The position numbers were made by a program, and so were the translations under genes. A stretch of DNA of 24,991 nucleotides from UBA5177 sp002413265 (GTDB taxonomy: Bacteria; Chloroflexota; UBA5177). The notes beneath the pieces were generated by a model. It saw nothing but the letters and a program-made list of their open reading frames with translations. It was not told the origin of the DNA and made no database searches. The stretch spans positions 1 to 24,991 of the forward strand of contig DAIORV010000022.1 of NCBI GenBank assembly GCA_036752825.1, read 5' to 3'. Shown here one piece after another: positions 15,157 to 23,145 of the stretch; the stretch's first letter is position 1, and the number at the start of each line of letters is the position of its first letter.

Positions 15157-15938
15157 CCTACGTGCGGCTGCTCTGGGCTTTCTTTCGGGTCAGCTCGATG
15201 CGCGAGATCCAGTACCGTACCAGCTTCATCATGCAAGCGCTGCAATCTCTCATCGGTCTGGGCACGGGGCTGGCAGGTCTGGGCGTGGTCTTCGCTCACA
15301 CCTCGAACCTCGGTGGTTGGAGGCCGACACAGCTACTCGCGATACTGGGCGTCTACTTTCTCGTGGGCGGCGTCATCAATTTGGTCGTGAGGCCGAGTAT
15401 GCAGCGGTTCATGGAAGACGTTCGCCTGGGCACCCTCGACTTCGTTCTGACGAAGCCGCGCGACTCGCAATTTCTGATTAGCGTTCGAGAAGTGCAGATC
15501 TGGAAGATGGTCGACGTGCTTATGGGCACCGTCGTCCTGGCACTTGCAGTTACTGGTCTATCTCATTCTGTTGGCTTCGTCCAGGCCACTGGTTTCGCGG
15601 CTGCCCTGCTTGCCGGCGCCATCATCGTCTATAGCTTTTTCATGATTCTGGCCACGCTCTGCTTCTGGGTGGTGCGTGCCGACAACATTCTCGTGATCTT
15701 CCTCGCGGTCTACGACGCGGGCAGATGGCCGGTTACGATCTACCCTGGAGCGCTGCGCTATACGCTGACATTTCTGGTGCCCGTCGCGTTCGCTGTTACG
15801 GTACCCGCTGAAGGAATTACGGGCCGGCTTTCGGGCGGCACACTGCTGGAAGCGGGAGTGCTGGCTCTTGTTCTCCTGGTCGGCTCGCGATGGTTCTGGA
15901 CCTTTGGGCTGAGCCGCTACACCGGCGCCTCAGCTTAG
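15153..15938 (+). CDS. ABC-2 family permease subunit 2
   Basis: This 261-residue membrane protein starts MTYVRLLWAFFRVSSMREIQ and resembles the preceding permease in layout. It has about six hydrophobic segments, among them LLAILGVYFLVGGVINLVV and LLAGAIIVYSFFMILATLCF. The loop LGTLDFVLTKPRDSQFLIS is the conserved cytoplasmic motif (LD..L.KP) of this ABC-2 subgroup. GTG 15153 overlaps the first permease stop (GTGA), so all three exporter genes are translationally chained. An open frame from 15114 is not needed. Confidence 0.88.
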   Translation: MTYVRLLWAFFRVSSMREIQYRTSFIMQALQSLIGLGTGLAGLGVVFAHTSNLGGWRPTQLLAILGVYFLVGGVINLVVRPSMQRFMEDVRLGTLDFVLTKPRDSQFLISVREVQIWKMVDVLMGTVVLALAVTGLSHSVGFVQATGFAAALLAGAIIVYSFFMILATLCFWVVRADNILVIFLAVYDAGRWPVTIYPGALRYTLTFLVPVAFAVTVPAEGITGRLSGGTLLEAGVLALVLLVGSRWFWTFGLSRYTGASA

Positions 15939-16034
15939 AATCGCCCCTGGCGCTAGTGAGCTCCAATCGCCGCATGTATCGTTTCCGGGTCCGTGCCTTC
16001 AACCGCTCCGCGGTGACCTAACGCGGACTTCTGT

Positions 16035-17267
16035 CTAAAAGCCCGTACTGCACCAGGGTTGGGGATCGCTGGAGAACATGAGGTCAGCCCGCCGAAGGGA
16101 GCCCTTCCCGTTCTCCAGCACCCTTCCCGCCCTCGCCAGGGTGCTGAAGGCTACTCCACCAAGATAAGCTGCTCCGAGATCCGTAATCTGAAGCGACAAA
16201 TCCGGCTTCGTCCGAGTCCGCTTGCAAGTGGCGCCTCCCGGACCGCCCTCGAGCACGTACCGTCCCGAGTTCTCCGGGCAAAATGGATCCTCCACCTCGA
16301 GCACCAGCTTGCCTTCGAGCGAATAACGGCGTGCGGAGAGAGACGCGACAACGTCCACCAATCGAATCCAGAGAAAGTCGATCGCACTCTTGATCCTCAA
16401 GCGGCGGGGGTCCGCCATCATCCACCGAAGCGGATCGTCGACCGGCGCATTGTCGATGGTCACGCTCGTCATGAGATCGACCCCGAGGCAGAAGCGCCAG
16501 AGGGCGGCACGGGCCTCGGAGCTGCCGGTAATGAAGTCGGTTACACGCATCTTGCCGTTGGAGAAGCCGCCGTCCTCCCAGTTCATCTTGACGCGATACG
16601 ACACGTAGCCTTCGAGCTTTCCCTTGCCGGACCGATAGACCACGTATAGGCGGTCGCTGTGTCCGTCGCGCCAGCTCTCGATGTCCCTGAACGTCAGCTC
16701 CCACCACTTATCGCTGCGATCGACGCACCCCGGGTACTGACGGCGAACCTCGTCATAGATTTTGGGCAAGACCCGTGGTGCCTCTTCTCTGTCAATCGGT
16801 TCAACGGATCCCGTGATCTTGGGATGGCGTCCGAACTCGCTGTAGCCCCTGTCTGCCTGAAGCTCCACCTGGTGTGTCGCCAGTCCGTAGCCATAACGCC
16901 CGTAGATGACGCTCTCGGACGCCAGAAGCATGGCCACAGGCTCTCCGCGTTCGCGGACATCCCGCAGCTGCTGCCGCATCATCGAGGTGAGGATGCCGCG
17001 GCGGCGATGAGTGGGAGCAACCGTCACTGCCGTCACACCGGCCGCCGGCACTCTCGTCAACCCCGGCAACGTGAGCTCGAAGGAGTCAATTCCCGCCGTT
17101 CCCACGATCCGCGATCCGTCGAACGCGGCCAGGCTGCGATCGAACTCGAACACCTTGCGGAAATGCTCAATTACCTCCGGATTCGGCGCATGTCCGAATG
17201 CGTGTTCGAGCAGAGTGGCGAAGGGAGTGAATTCTTCGTGCGTAATGGGACGTATCTCAAAAGACAT
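16035..17267 (-). CDS. Eis-like GNAT N-acetyltransferase with SCP2-like C-terminal domain
   Basis: The protein has 410 residues, close to mycobacterial Eis. It has tandem GNAT folds then a sterol-carrier-like C-terminal domain. The acetyl-CoA loop is VTVAPTHRRRGIL (about 81-93). IYGRYGYG (121-128) carries the Tyr equivalent to the Eis general acid. The chain ends in Phe, as in Eis, where the C-terminal carboxylate takes part in catalysis. Eis enzymes are hexamers that acetylate many amines, including aminoglycosides and polyamines; the natural substrate here is unknown. The frame is open to 17327 but homology starts at MSFEIRPITHEEF, so ATG 17267 is used despite a poor ribosome-binding site. 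It converges on the exporter operon. Confidence 0.88.
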   Translation of the reverse strand: MSFEIRPITHEEFTPFATLLEHAFGHAPNPEVIEHFRKVFEFDRSLAAFDGSRIVGTAGIDSFELTLPGLTRVPAAGVTAVTVAPTHRRRGILTSMMRQQLRDVRERGEPVAMLLASESVIYGRYGYGLATHQVELQADRGYSEFGRHPKITGSVEPIDREEAPRVLPKIYDEVRRQYPGCVDRSDKWWELTFRDIESWRDGHSDRLYVVYRSGKGKLEGYVSYRVKMNWEDGGFSNGKMRVTDFITGSSEARAALWRFCLGVDLMTSVTIDNAPVDDPLRWMMADPRRLRIKSAIDFLWIRLVDVVASLSARRYSLEGKLVLEVEDPFCPENSGRYVLEGGPGGATCKRTRTKPDLSLQITDLGAAYLGGVAFSTLARAGRVLENGKGSLRRADLMFSSDPQPWCSTGF

Positions 17268-17352
17268 AGCTCGGCATTGTCGGGGGCGTCGCGGCTGAGA
17301 GTCAAGAGCCGAAACCCGGCAAACCATGACCGCGAAGCGCTAGTTAGAGACG

Positions 17353-17358
17353 TATACT
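17353..17358 (+). promoter_or_regulatory. Candidate -10 box (TATACT), leaderless arrangement
   Basis: TATACT ends 6 nt before ATG 17365 and no Shine-Dalgarno is present, so transcription would start at the start codon. No convincing -35 is visible at 16-18 nt. Confidence 0.4.
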
Positions 17359-17364
17359 TGCCGC

Positions 17365-17589
17365 ATGTTCTTTCGCGGCATGCCGCAACCTTCTCATGCG
17401 GGATCGCGCGGCGGCAATATCTTCTGTTCCGAGGTGCAGCCGGGGTGCCGGCAAATGGTCGTCGTGAGCGACCTCGGGAAAGCGCTGGCGGCGAAAAAGA
17501 TTATCGTCGCGGGACAGATATGGCGCACATCCGACGGGAGATGGATGTGCGACCGGTGCGCCGCGGGGTGGTCGAGTCGCGAGGCGTAG
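17365..17589 (+). CDS. Small four-cysteine protein of unknown function
   Basis: The product is 74 residues with Cys21, Cys28, Cys62 and Cys65 (CSEVQPGC, then WMCDRC near the end). This resembles a split zinc-binding knuckle (C-x6-C, C-x2-C). I do not recognise a family. The coding case rests on the paired cysteines, the GC-rich third positions and a well-placed -10 box before the ATG. The gene sits alone between a divergent Eis-like gene and a convergent DedA gene (24 nt between stops). Confidence 0.5.
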   Translation: MFFRGMPQPSHAGSRGGNIFCSEVQPGCRQMVVVSDLGKALAAKKIIVAGQIWRTSDGRWMCDRCAAGWSSREA

Positions 17590-17613
17590 GGTGGTTCACC
17601 TTAAACGGGGGCC

Positions 17614-18210
17614 TCACGCCTCCTTGGCGGTTGCAGCCTCAATTCGCCCTTTTGTGGACTCCGAATTGTCCTCGCGCTGGAGCCGAACGAAAAGTAGTAC
17701 GGCTACTCCGAGCAGCAGCGCTAGAGAGACGACCTTTAGCACTCGTGAGTGGTGGAGATGACCGAACAGCGAGAGCACGGCGTCACCGCCGAAGTATCCG
17801 GCCATCAGTAAGACGCCCGACCAGATTAGCGCGGCGGGAACGAGTCCCCACAGAAAAACGCGGTAGGGCAAATTCGAGGCGGAAGCCGCAAAAACGGTAG
17901 CGTTACGGAGCCCGGGGACGAGGCGAGCCAGGAAGACTCCCCACACGTGATGGCGTTTCACAAGGTTCACGACGCGCTCGGGCATGGCGCGCTCCAGCCG
18001 GTCTGAGGTGCCGACGGCGTGAAATAGTATCGTCGAGCCGATCACCATCCCGGCGCTGGCACAAAGCCACGAGATGACAAGCAGCGAACCACCCTGCGCG
18101 GCTTGCATCCCGGCTGCAACGAGCGAGATGTCGCCCGGCAGCAGGAACACGCCGGCTTCCTCGAGCGTCAGCAAGGCGAAGAGCCCCGCATAAAAGAGCA
18201 GGGCGGTCAT
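17614..18210 (-). CDS. DedA/SNARE-associated family membrane protein
   Basis: The protein has 198 residues. The family's acidic re-entrant loop is EEAGVFLLPGD (Glu17, Glu18, Pro-Gly-Asp 25-27). The second signature FLARLVPGLRNATVFAAS (Arg96, Arg102) is also present, with helices around 1-15, 44-65, 121-140 and 155-178. DedA proteins move lipids (flippase/scramblase-like) and support membrane potential. This fits its position 1 nt after the CDP-alcohol phosphotransferase stop, at the end of the lipid cluster. The C-terminal tail (REDNSESTKGRIEAATAKEA) is polar and cytoplasmic. Confidence 0.88.
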   Translation of the reverse strand: MTALLFYAGLFALLTLEEAGVFLLPGDISLVAAGMQAAQGGSLLVISWLCASAGMVIGSTILFHAVGTSDRLERAMPERVVNLVKRHHVWGVFLARLVPGLRNATVFAASASNLPYRVFLWGLVPAALIWSGVLLMAGYFGGDAVLSLFGHLHHSRVLKVVSLALLLGVAVLLFVRLQREDNSESTKGRIEAATAKEA

Positions 18211-18211
18211 G

Positions 18212-18826
18212 CTAACCCTCTACGCTGTGCTCGCTGCTCTTCGCGACGCGATAGACGTGAAGAATACGCTGCGCGACGGTCAGATACGTGGTGAGGCAGA
18301 GGGCACCTAGTATGAGAGTCAGCGCAAACTCGTTGGTTGCCTGAGCCAGGATGAGGCCAACGGCGAGAATGACGATGCGCTCCGGCCGGGCCATAAGCCC
18401 CGTGGAGCAATCCAGGTTCAAAACCTCGGCCCGAGCGCGAGCGTAAGAGATCATGACCGAGCCAATCACGAACGCGTAAATCAGGGCCACCTGCACATCG
18501 TCGCTGCGAGCCAGCGCGTGCCAGAGCAATCCAAGCCCAATCCCGCCTTCTGCCAGCCGATCAAGCGTGGCATCGAGGAAGTCTCCGCCGTCCGACGTCA
18601 GCTCCTTGATGCGGGCGAGGGCGCCATCCGCCATGTCGAAGATGCCGGCGAACAGGAGCAGCACGCCTGACGCGAACAGCCAGCCTCCGCCGATGATGAA
18701 GGCGCAAATCAGATTGAGCATCAGGCCGACGGTGGTCAGCATGTTTGGCGTGACGCGACTTCGCGCCACAGGCCGAATTAGGGCCATAGATATGCGCCGA
18801 ACGCGCGCCTCTATAGGCGAAAACAT
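18212..18826 (-). CDS. CDP-alcohol phosphatidyltransferase (PIP-synthase-like)
   Basis: This 204-residue membrane enzyme has the complete motif D-x2-D-G-x2-A-R-x8-G-x3-D-x3-D: Asp64, Asp67, Gly68, Ala71, Arg72, Gly81, Asp85 and Asp89. These residues bind two metal ions and the CDP-lipid. The N-terminal RSRVTPNMLTTVGLMLN and GIFDMADGALAR are most like actinobacterial phosphatidylinositol-phosphate synthases rather than PgsA or PssA, by eye only. It would condense CDP-diacylglycerol with a phosphorylated polyol or other alcohol. GGGAGGAG about 10 nt upstream supports ATG 18826. The stop lies 1 nt before the DedA start. Confidence 0.88.
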   Translation of the reverse strand: MFSPIEARVRRISMALIRPVARSRVTPNMLTTVGLMLNLICAFIIGGGWLFASGVLLLFAGIFDMADGALARIKELTSDGGDFLDATLDRLAEGGIGLGLLWHALARSDDVQVALIYAFVIGSVMISYARARAEVLNLDCSTGLMARPERIVILAVGLILAQATNEFALTLILGALCLTTYLTVAQRILHVYRVAKSSEHSVEG

Positions 18827-18917
18827 TTCTTTTCAGCTCCTCCCAGAGCGGCACGCCTATTATGCGGCATTCATAAAGGAAAGTCGATAGGTCTTTTGCA
18901 GGGTCTCAACTCAGACT

Positions 18918-19754
18918 TCAGGACCCTAACGCGGCAGCGGGCCGTTTCCACGGCAGGGGACCGACTCTCTTGTATCGCTCCCATGCGATTGCCACGAGGG
19001 CCGCGGCGATAACCACCGCGAGTGAACCGACGGCGTCCAGCAGGTAATGATTTCCGGTGACCACCACGGCTATCAGCATCAAGAAGGGGTACACAGCTCC
19101 AAACATTCGCAGCCAGATTGACCGAGCGAGGAGAACGATCGTGCAGCCTGCGATCATCGCCCATGCGATGTGGACACTTGGCATGGCCGAGAACTCGTTG
19201 AAGCCGGTTTGGGATCCGATGATGTGGCCGCTGCTATTCATAACACCGAAAACCGTGTCTTGAAAGTGGAATGGGCGCCCATCCCAGTCGAGATGGCCCG
19301 CGAGACGAGGCGGAGCTACCGGAAAGTTTTCATACATGATCAGCGCAAAGGCATTCGTCAGAATCACCGTATTGCGAAGCAGGATGAACCAGCGCCGGTG
19401 CATCGCGTAGACCCATATCGCCACTCCCAGCGTCACTCCGACGTGGCCTGCGATGTAGATGAAGTCCATCAGGTGCGCGATGTCTATCCAGGAAACAGTG
19501 AGCACGAAAATGTGACGCGTGTGCAGGAAAAAGGTCTGCCAGGCAGGCTCGACGAAGAAGCCGTGGGATGCTTCAAAGGTCGCGAGCTGCCGTGCGTTGC
19601 CAATGCCCTGAAGCGTGCCGTGTTGAGCGAAGTGCCCCCGGCCCAGGTCATCCGCAACCTCGAACGAGATGGCGATGCACACTTGAATGGCAAACGAGAC
19701 CCATCCGGTGAGGTAGCTGTTACGACGCCGCGCCTGTGCAACGATCACAGACAT
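18918..19754 (-). CDS. PAP2-superfamily membrane enzyme (AUR1/inositol phosphotransferase-like)
   Basis: This 278-residue multispanning protein has the PAP2 signature ENFPVAPPR (142-150), FSAMPSVHIAWA with His195, and VTGNHYLLDAVG with His236 and Asp240. The APPR motif and spacing match the PAP2_3/AUR1 branch (inositol phosphotransferases and lipid phosphatases). Active sites face outside the membrane. It could dephosphorylate the product of the neighbouring CDP-alcohol enzyme or transfer a phospho-headgroup. AAAGG 8 nt upstream supports ATG 19754, which overlaps the end of the dehydrogenase gene by 10 nt. A 91-nt spacer precedes the next gene. Confidence 0.85.
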   Translation of the reverse strand: MSVIVAQARRRNSYLTGWVSFAIQVCIAISFEVADDLGRGHFAQHGTLQGIGNARQLATFEASHGFFVEPAWQTFFLHTRHIFVLTVSWIDIAHLMDFIYIAGHVGVTLGVAIWVYAMHRRWFILLRNTVILTNAFALIMYENFPVAPPRLAGHLDWDGRPFHFQDTVFGVMNSSGHIIGSQTGFNEFSAMPSVHIAWAMIAGCTIVLLARSIWLRMFGAVYPFLMLIAVVVTGNHYLLDAVGSLAVVIAAALVAIAWERYKRVGPLPWKRPAAALGS

Positions 19755-20815
19755 CTGGCGAACCTTTCTCTAACGGTTGGGGAGGCGGTGTGCTGCGCCA
19801 CGGTCTCTATGGGGAGCCGCACTCCGCCCAGCCCTGCTGAACGGTATGCTGCGCGTATCGTGCTTACCAGCACGCCGGCTTCCGCAAAATTGCGGTCCGA
19901 TTCCGCGCTATCTGGGCGAATTATACTCGCTTTTAGCATGGATTGGAACCACTCAGGATGGTATGAAGCGAGGGTAAGCCGGTCGTTAAGTTTCAGGTCT
20001 CGCACGCCTTCGGGACTTGAAACGGTGATGCGGTCGTCGTGGATTTCTACGTTCCCTCGGGTACCCTCAATCAGCCCGCCGTTGTTGCGTGTCTCCGACG
20101 TCCAGGACAGCTCGATCCGCCCCTCCGCGCCCGGGAAGAAGAGATCGAGTGTCGCCTCATCTTCAGCCAAAGCGTGACGAGCATCTACTGTCCGCGCGAC
20201 GCAGGCGACGCTCTCGGGCCACTGCTCCAGCCATGACATGAGCAGGTACAACTGATGCCAACCGTGGTCGAGGATGACACCGCCGCCCGAGTGGCTGACG
20301 TCCGTGCGCCACCGAGGTTGCCAGCCAGCGATCCCCTTCGCGGCATCCGGCCGTCCCGTTCGCAGCTCGATCCGTTTGACCTTCCCTATCCGGCCCGCAT
20401 CGAGTACTTCTCGGACCCGACGATGTAGGTGCGAGTACATCCAGTTGTTGACGCTTATGATACGGCTGTCGCTGAGGTCTCGTGCGCGCGCCACCCGCAC
20501 GTACTCCTCTTCCATCAGGACGAAGGGCTTCTCGCAGATGATGGGTGATAGTCCTCGGCGGCAGGCTGCCTCGATGATGTCGGCGTGGGTCGTGGGTGGG
20601 GTGCAGATGTCGATTCCGGAAATATCTGCCGTGGCTATAAGATCCGAAGAATCCTCAAAGATAGCGGCGTTGGGCAGCAGTCGCCGGCACACCTCGCGCC
20701 GATCCTCGGACAGGTCCGCGACCGCCGTTACCTCGATCTCAGCAAACGACTGAAGTGCGGGCAGATGCCCTTTCTCGGCTATGGCCCCAAACCCGATGAT
20801 CCCGATACTGTGCAT
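19745..20815 (-). CDS. Gfo/Idh/MocA family NAD(P)-dependent dehydrogenase
   Basis: The protein has 356 residues. The Rossmann start is SIGIIGFGAIAEKGHLPAL, followed by DICTPPTTHADI, the family ICEKPF (Glu95-Lys96-Pro97) and the substrate-domain motif SGGGVILDHGWHQ. The family oxidises or reduces sugars and cyclitols at a secondary alcohol; inositol dehydrogenase belongs to it. The frame is open to 20875 but that part overlaps the aminotransferase; ATG 20815 comes 5 nt after its stop with GAGG just upstream. Next to an aminotransferase it could supply the ketone to be aminated. Confidence 0.9.
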   Translation of the reverse strand: MHSIGIIGFGAIAEKGHLPALQSFAEIEVTAVADLSEDRREVCRRLLPNAAIFEDSSDLIATADISGIDICTPPTTHADIIEAACRRGLSPIICEKPFVLMEEEYVRVARARDLSDSRIISVNNWMYSHLHRRVREVLDAGRIGKVKRIELRTGRPDAAKGIAGWQPRWRTDVSHSGGGVILDHGWHQLYLLMSWLEQWPESVACVARTVDARHALAEDEATLDLFFPGAEGRIELSWTSETRNNGGLIEGTRGNVEIHDDRITVSSPEGVRDLKLNDRLTLASYHPEWFQSMLKASIIRPDSAESDRNFAEAGVLVSTIRAAYRSAGLGGVRLPIETVAQHTASPTVRERFARCL

Positions 20816-20820
20816 ATGCG

Positions 20821-22140
20821 CTAGACCTCGGCGCCGACCCGAACGCCTACTAGGACTTCCTCGAGAATCTCGCAACCCGCATCCGCCTCTTCATTCGACA
20901 GAACAAGAGGTGGATTGATGCGCAATGACGAACCGGACGGCATCACCAGCAGCCCCCTGGACAGCAGCTGAAGAAAGATCTCTTTTAGCTCTTCTCGCGT
21001 CAAAGGACGACCCTCGCGGTTTAGTTCGATCCCGATGAGGAGGCCCTTGCCTCGAACGTCCGCCACCAGCGGAGAGCGCTCCACCAGTTGCCTCAGCCGG
21101 CGCAGCATGCGACCGCCAACCTCGACGGCGTTGGCTCCTAGCTGCTCCTCCCGAAGCACCTCAATGGTGGCGGCGCCCGCCGCACAGGCAAGGGCATTGC
21201 CACCGTAGCTTGAAGAGTTGCCGCTCGGCTTGCCCCAAGGCTCTGCTCTCGAGATTTCTTCCGTGGTGACGACACCGCTAACGGGGAAGCCGTTGCCGAA
21301 CCCCTTTCCCATGATGAGAATGTCGGGGGTCGCGTCGTCGTGCATGAACGCGAATGCCGGGCCCGTGCGATAGAACCCGGTGATCATCTCGTCACATATG
21401 AAGAGCGCGCCGAGCTCGTGAGCCGCCTCCTTGACCGCGTGAAGGAAGCCGGGAGGCGGAACGACATTGCCTCCACGACCCTGCACCGGTTCGACGATGA
21501 CAGCTGCGATGTCCCGGTTCGTACCGTGGAGAACGTGCTCGCGCATGAAATCTATGGTGCGCTCGACGAGATCCGGACCGGCGAACGGCGAGTATCTCGG
21601 GTCGGCGTACGGAACTGAGACCACTCCGGGTGTGGGAAGACCATAACCGACCTGCTCGCCCTCAGACAACGGCCGTGTCCCATCAGTCTTTCCGTGGTAT
21701 CCGCCCCAGAAGCCGAGTACCATCGACTTCTGGGTGGCACAGCGCGCCAGGCGCAGCGCCGCTTCCACGGCCTCGGCACCGCCGCTATAAAACTGCATGC
21801 GGCTCAGCTCAGGCGGAAGAAGGCCACGAAGCGATTCCAGGAGCCGCACCCGAGACTCAGAGGTGAAGCCCCCGGCCGCCAGCTTGCCGGCCTGCGTGGC
21901 TACGGCAGCCTGCCACGTAGGGTGCGCGTGACCGATGCTGGCTACGCCGATTCCCGCCATGAAATCCAGTATCGTGTTGCCATCGAGATCGTAGAGCGCC
22001 GCGCCTTCACCGTGAGAAAAACATACGCGAGCCCACTGGGTCACGCTTTGTAGGCCAGGAGCGATTGATTCCTGCTCCCGCTCGTACATAGCGAGCGACC
22101 GAGGACCAGGAATCGGAGAAACGACCACAGGCAGGGACAT
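20821..22140 (-). CDS. Class III PLP-dependent aminotransferase
   Basis: This 439-residue fold-type-I enzyme has YDLDGNTILDFMAGIGVASI, the phosphate-binding YSGGAEAVEAALRLAR, FWGGYHGKT, VIVEPVQGRGG, CDEMITGFYRTG (Asp250 binds the pyridine nitrogen) and Lys279 in MGKGFGNGFP forming the Schiff base. Class III members act on omega-amino acids (GABA, ornithine) and some amino-polyols; the substrate cannot be fixed. GGAG at 5 nt spacing supports ATG 22140. It heads the minus-strand lipid cluster and is only 5 nt from the dehydrogenase start. Confidence 0.92.
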   Translation of the reverse strand: MSLPVVVSPIPGPRSLAMYEREQESIAPGLQSVTQWARVCFSHGEGAALYDLDGNTILDFMAGIGVASIGHAHPTWQAAVATQAGKLAAGGFTSESRVRLLESLRGLLPPELSRMQFYSGGAEAVEAALRLARCATQKSMVLGFWGGYHGKTDGTRPLSEGEQVGYGLPTPGVVSVPYADPRYSPFAGPDLVERTIDFMREHVLHGTNRDIAAVIVEPVQGRGGNVVPPPGFLHAVKEAAHELGALFICDEMITGFYRTGPAFAFMHDDATPDILIMGKGFGNGFPVSGVVTTEEISRAEPWGKPSGNSSSYGGNALACAAGAATIEVLREEQLGANAVEVGGRMLRRLRQLVERSPLVADVRGKGLLIGIELNREGRPLTREELKEIFLQLLSRGLLVMPSGSSLRINPPLVLSNEEADAGCEILEEVLVGVRVGAEV

Positions 22141-22241
22141 GGTTACTCCGGAGGTTAGAGAGGTGGGTGCGCGCGCCCCGCGTGCGCAAGGTCAGGATAC
22201 CAATGCGGCGCTCCGGTCCGCATGGGGGGAATTACGTACCT

Positions 22242-22946
22242 CTACCTGGCCTGGACCTGTTCTTTTAGGCGGTACCCCACACCCCAAACCGTCTCAATGA
22301 ACTGAGGGTTCGACGAGTCGTCGTTGAGCTTGGCTCGTAGACGTCGAACGTGTACGTCGATCGTACCGCTGTCTCCTGGGAAGCTGTACCCCCACACATC
22401 TTGGAGCAGCTTGTCACGCGTGAATACCACACCAGGACGTCGCGCCAGCTCGGCCAGCAGATCGTACTCTTTGGCCCGAAGGTGCAGCGTCTCGCCGTAG
22501 AGCTTCACCTCACGTTTGGCCGTGTCGATCGTGAGGTCCCCCAGGTCCATAAGAGAGTTTTCCTCTTGAGGCGGTGCGCTTTTGACCCGCCGCAAAATGG
22601 CCTTTACTCGTGCCATCAGCTCGCGAGTGACGAAGGGCTTTGTCACGTAGTCATCCGCTCCGAGCTCGAGTCCGACGATCTTGTCCTCATCTGCTTCGCG
22701 TGCCGTCAGCATAATGATCGGCACATTGTTGTTCCGGCGGATCTCACGGCACACCTCCCAGCCGTCCACGTCAGGAAGCATGATGTCCAGAATAACGAGG
22801 GCCGGCGTACTTCGGCTTACGATCTCGAGCGCCTCGGCTCCGCTGCGCGCGCTGAGCGCCGTGTAGCCCTCGCGCTCGAGATACATGGAGATCAGACGAA
22901 TGATGTTGGGCTCGTCGTCGACGATCAGAATGTCGCCTCGAGACAT
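22242..22946 (-). CDS. OmpR/PhoB-family response regulator
   Basis: The protein has 234 residues. The receiver domain has acidic Asp10-Asp11, phospho-acceptor Asp54 (ILDIMLPD), Thr81 and Lys103 (YVTKPF). The C-terminal winged helix shows LRAKEYDLLAELARRPG, the recognition segment GTIDVHVRRLRAKL and the final WGVGYRL. No histidine kinase gene is in the window, so it is an orphan here. A TTG at 22952 would add two residues; ATG 22946 is the simpler choice with GAGG about 10 nt upstream. It is divergent from the secreted protein at 23146 and could control the shared intergenic region. Confidence 0.93.
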   Translation of the reverse strand: MSRGDILIVDDEPNIIRLISMYLEREGYTALSARSGAEALEIVSRSTPALVILDIMLPDVDGWEVCREIRRNNNVPIIMLTAREADEDKIVGLELGADDYVTKPFVTRELMARVKAILRRVKSAPPQEENSLMDLGDLTIDTAKREVKLYGETLHLRAKEYDLLAELARRPGVVFTRDKLLQDVWGYSFPGDSGTIDVHVRRLRAKLNDDSSNPQFIETVWGVGYRLKEQVQAR

Positions 22947-23029
22947 TGCCAATTTACCTCACTCCCCGTTTCCGCATTCTAACGGCGACACTCGCATCCT
23001 CCAGGCTGCCGAAACTGTCCGATTCCTTT

Positions 23030-23058
23030 TGTAACGGAATGTTAACCGCGAGGTAAGC
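23030..23058. promoter_or_regulatory. Tandem GTAAC-like repeats, possible response-regulator operator
   Basis: GTAAC (23031-23035), GTTAAC (23041-23046) and GGTAAGC (23052-23058) recur at about 10-nt steps, one helical turn. They lie in the AT-richer part of the space between the divergent response regulator and the secreted protein. OmpR/PhoB proteins bind tandem direct repeats of this spacing. The repeats are short and imperfect, so this is tentative. Confidence 0.3.
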
Positions 23059-23145
23059 AGCGAGCCAGAAAGGCTTCAGAGCGCGCGATTAGACTGGTGT
23101 CGAGGGATGGAAGGGATGTATGCACGCGCTGCTTAAGGTGACTTC

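Noticed and set aside
16659..17900. Plus-strand 413-residue open frame across the Eis-like and DedA genes
   Set aside because: It is antisense to two clear genes, runs over three unrelated loci and shows no recognisable domain.
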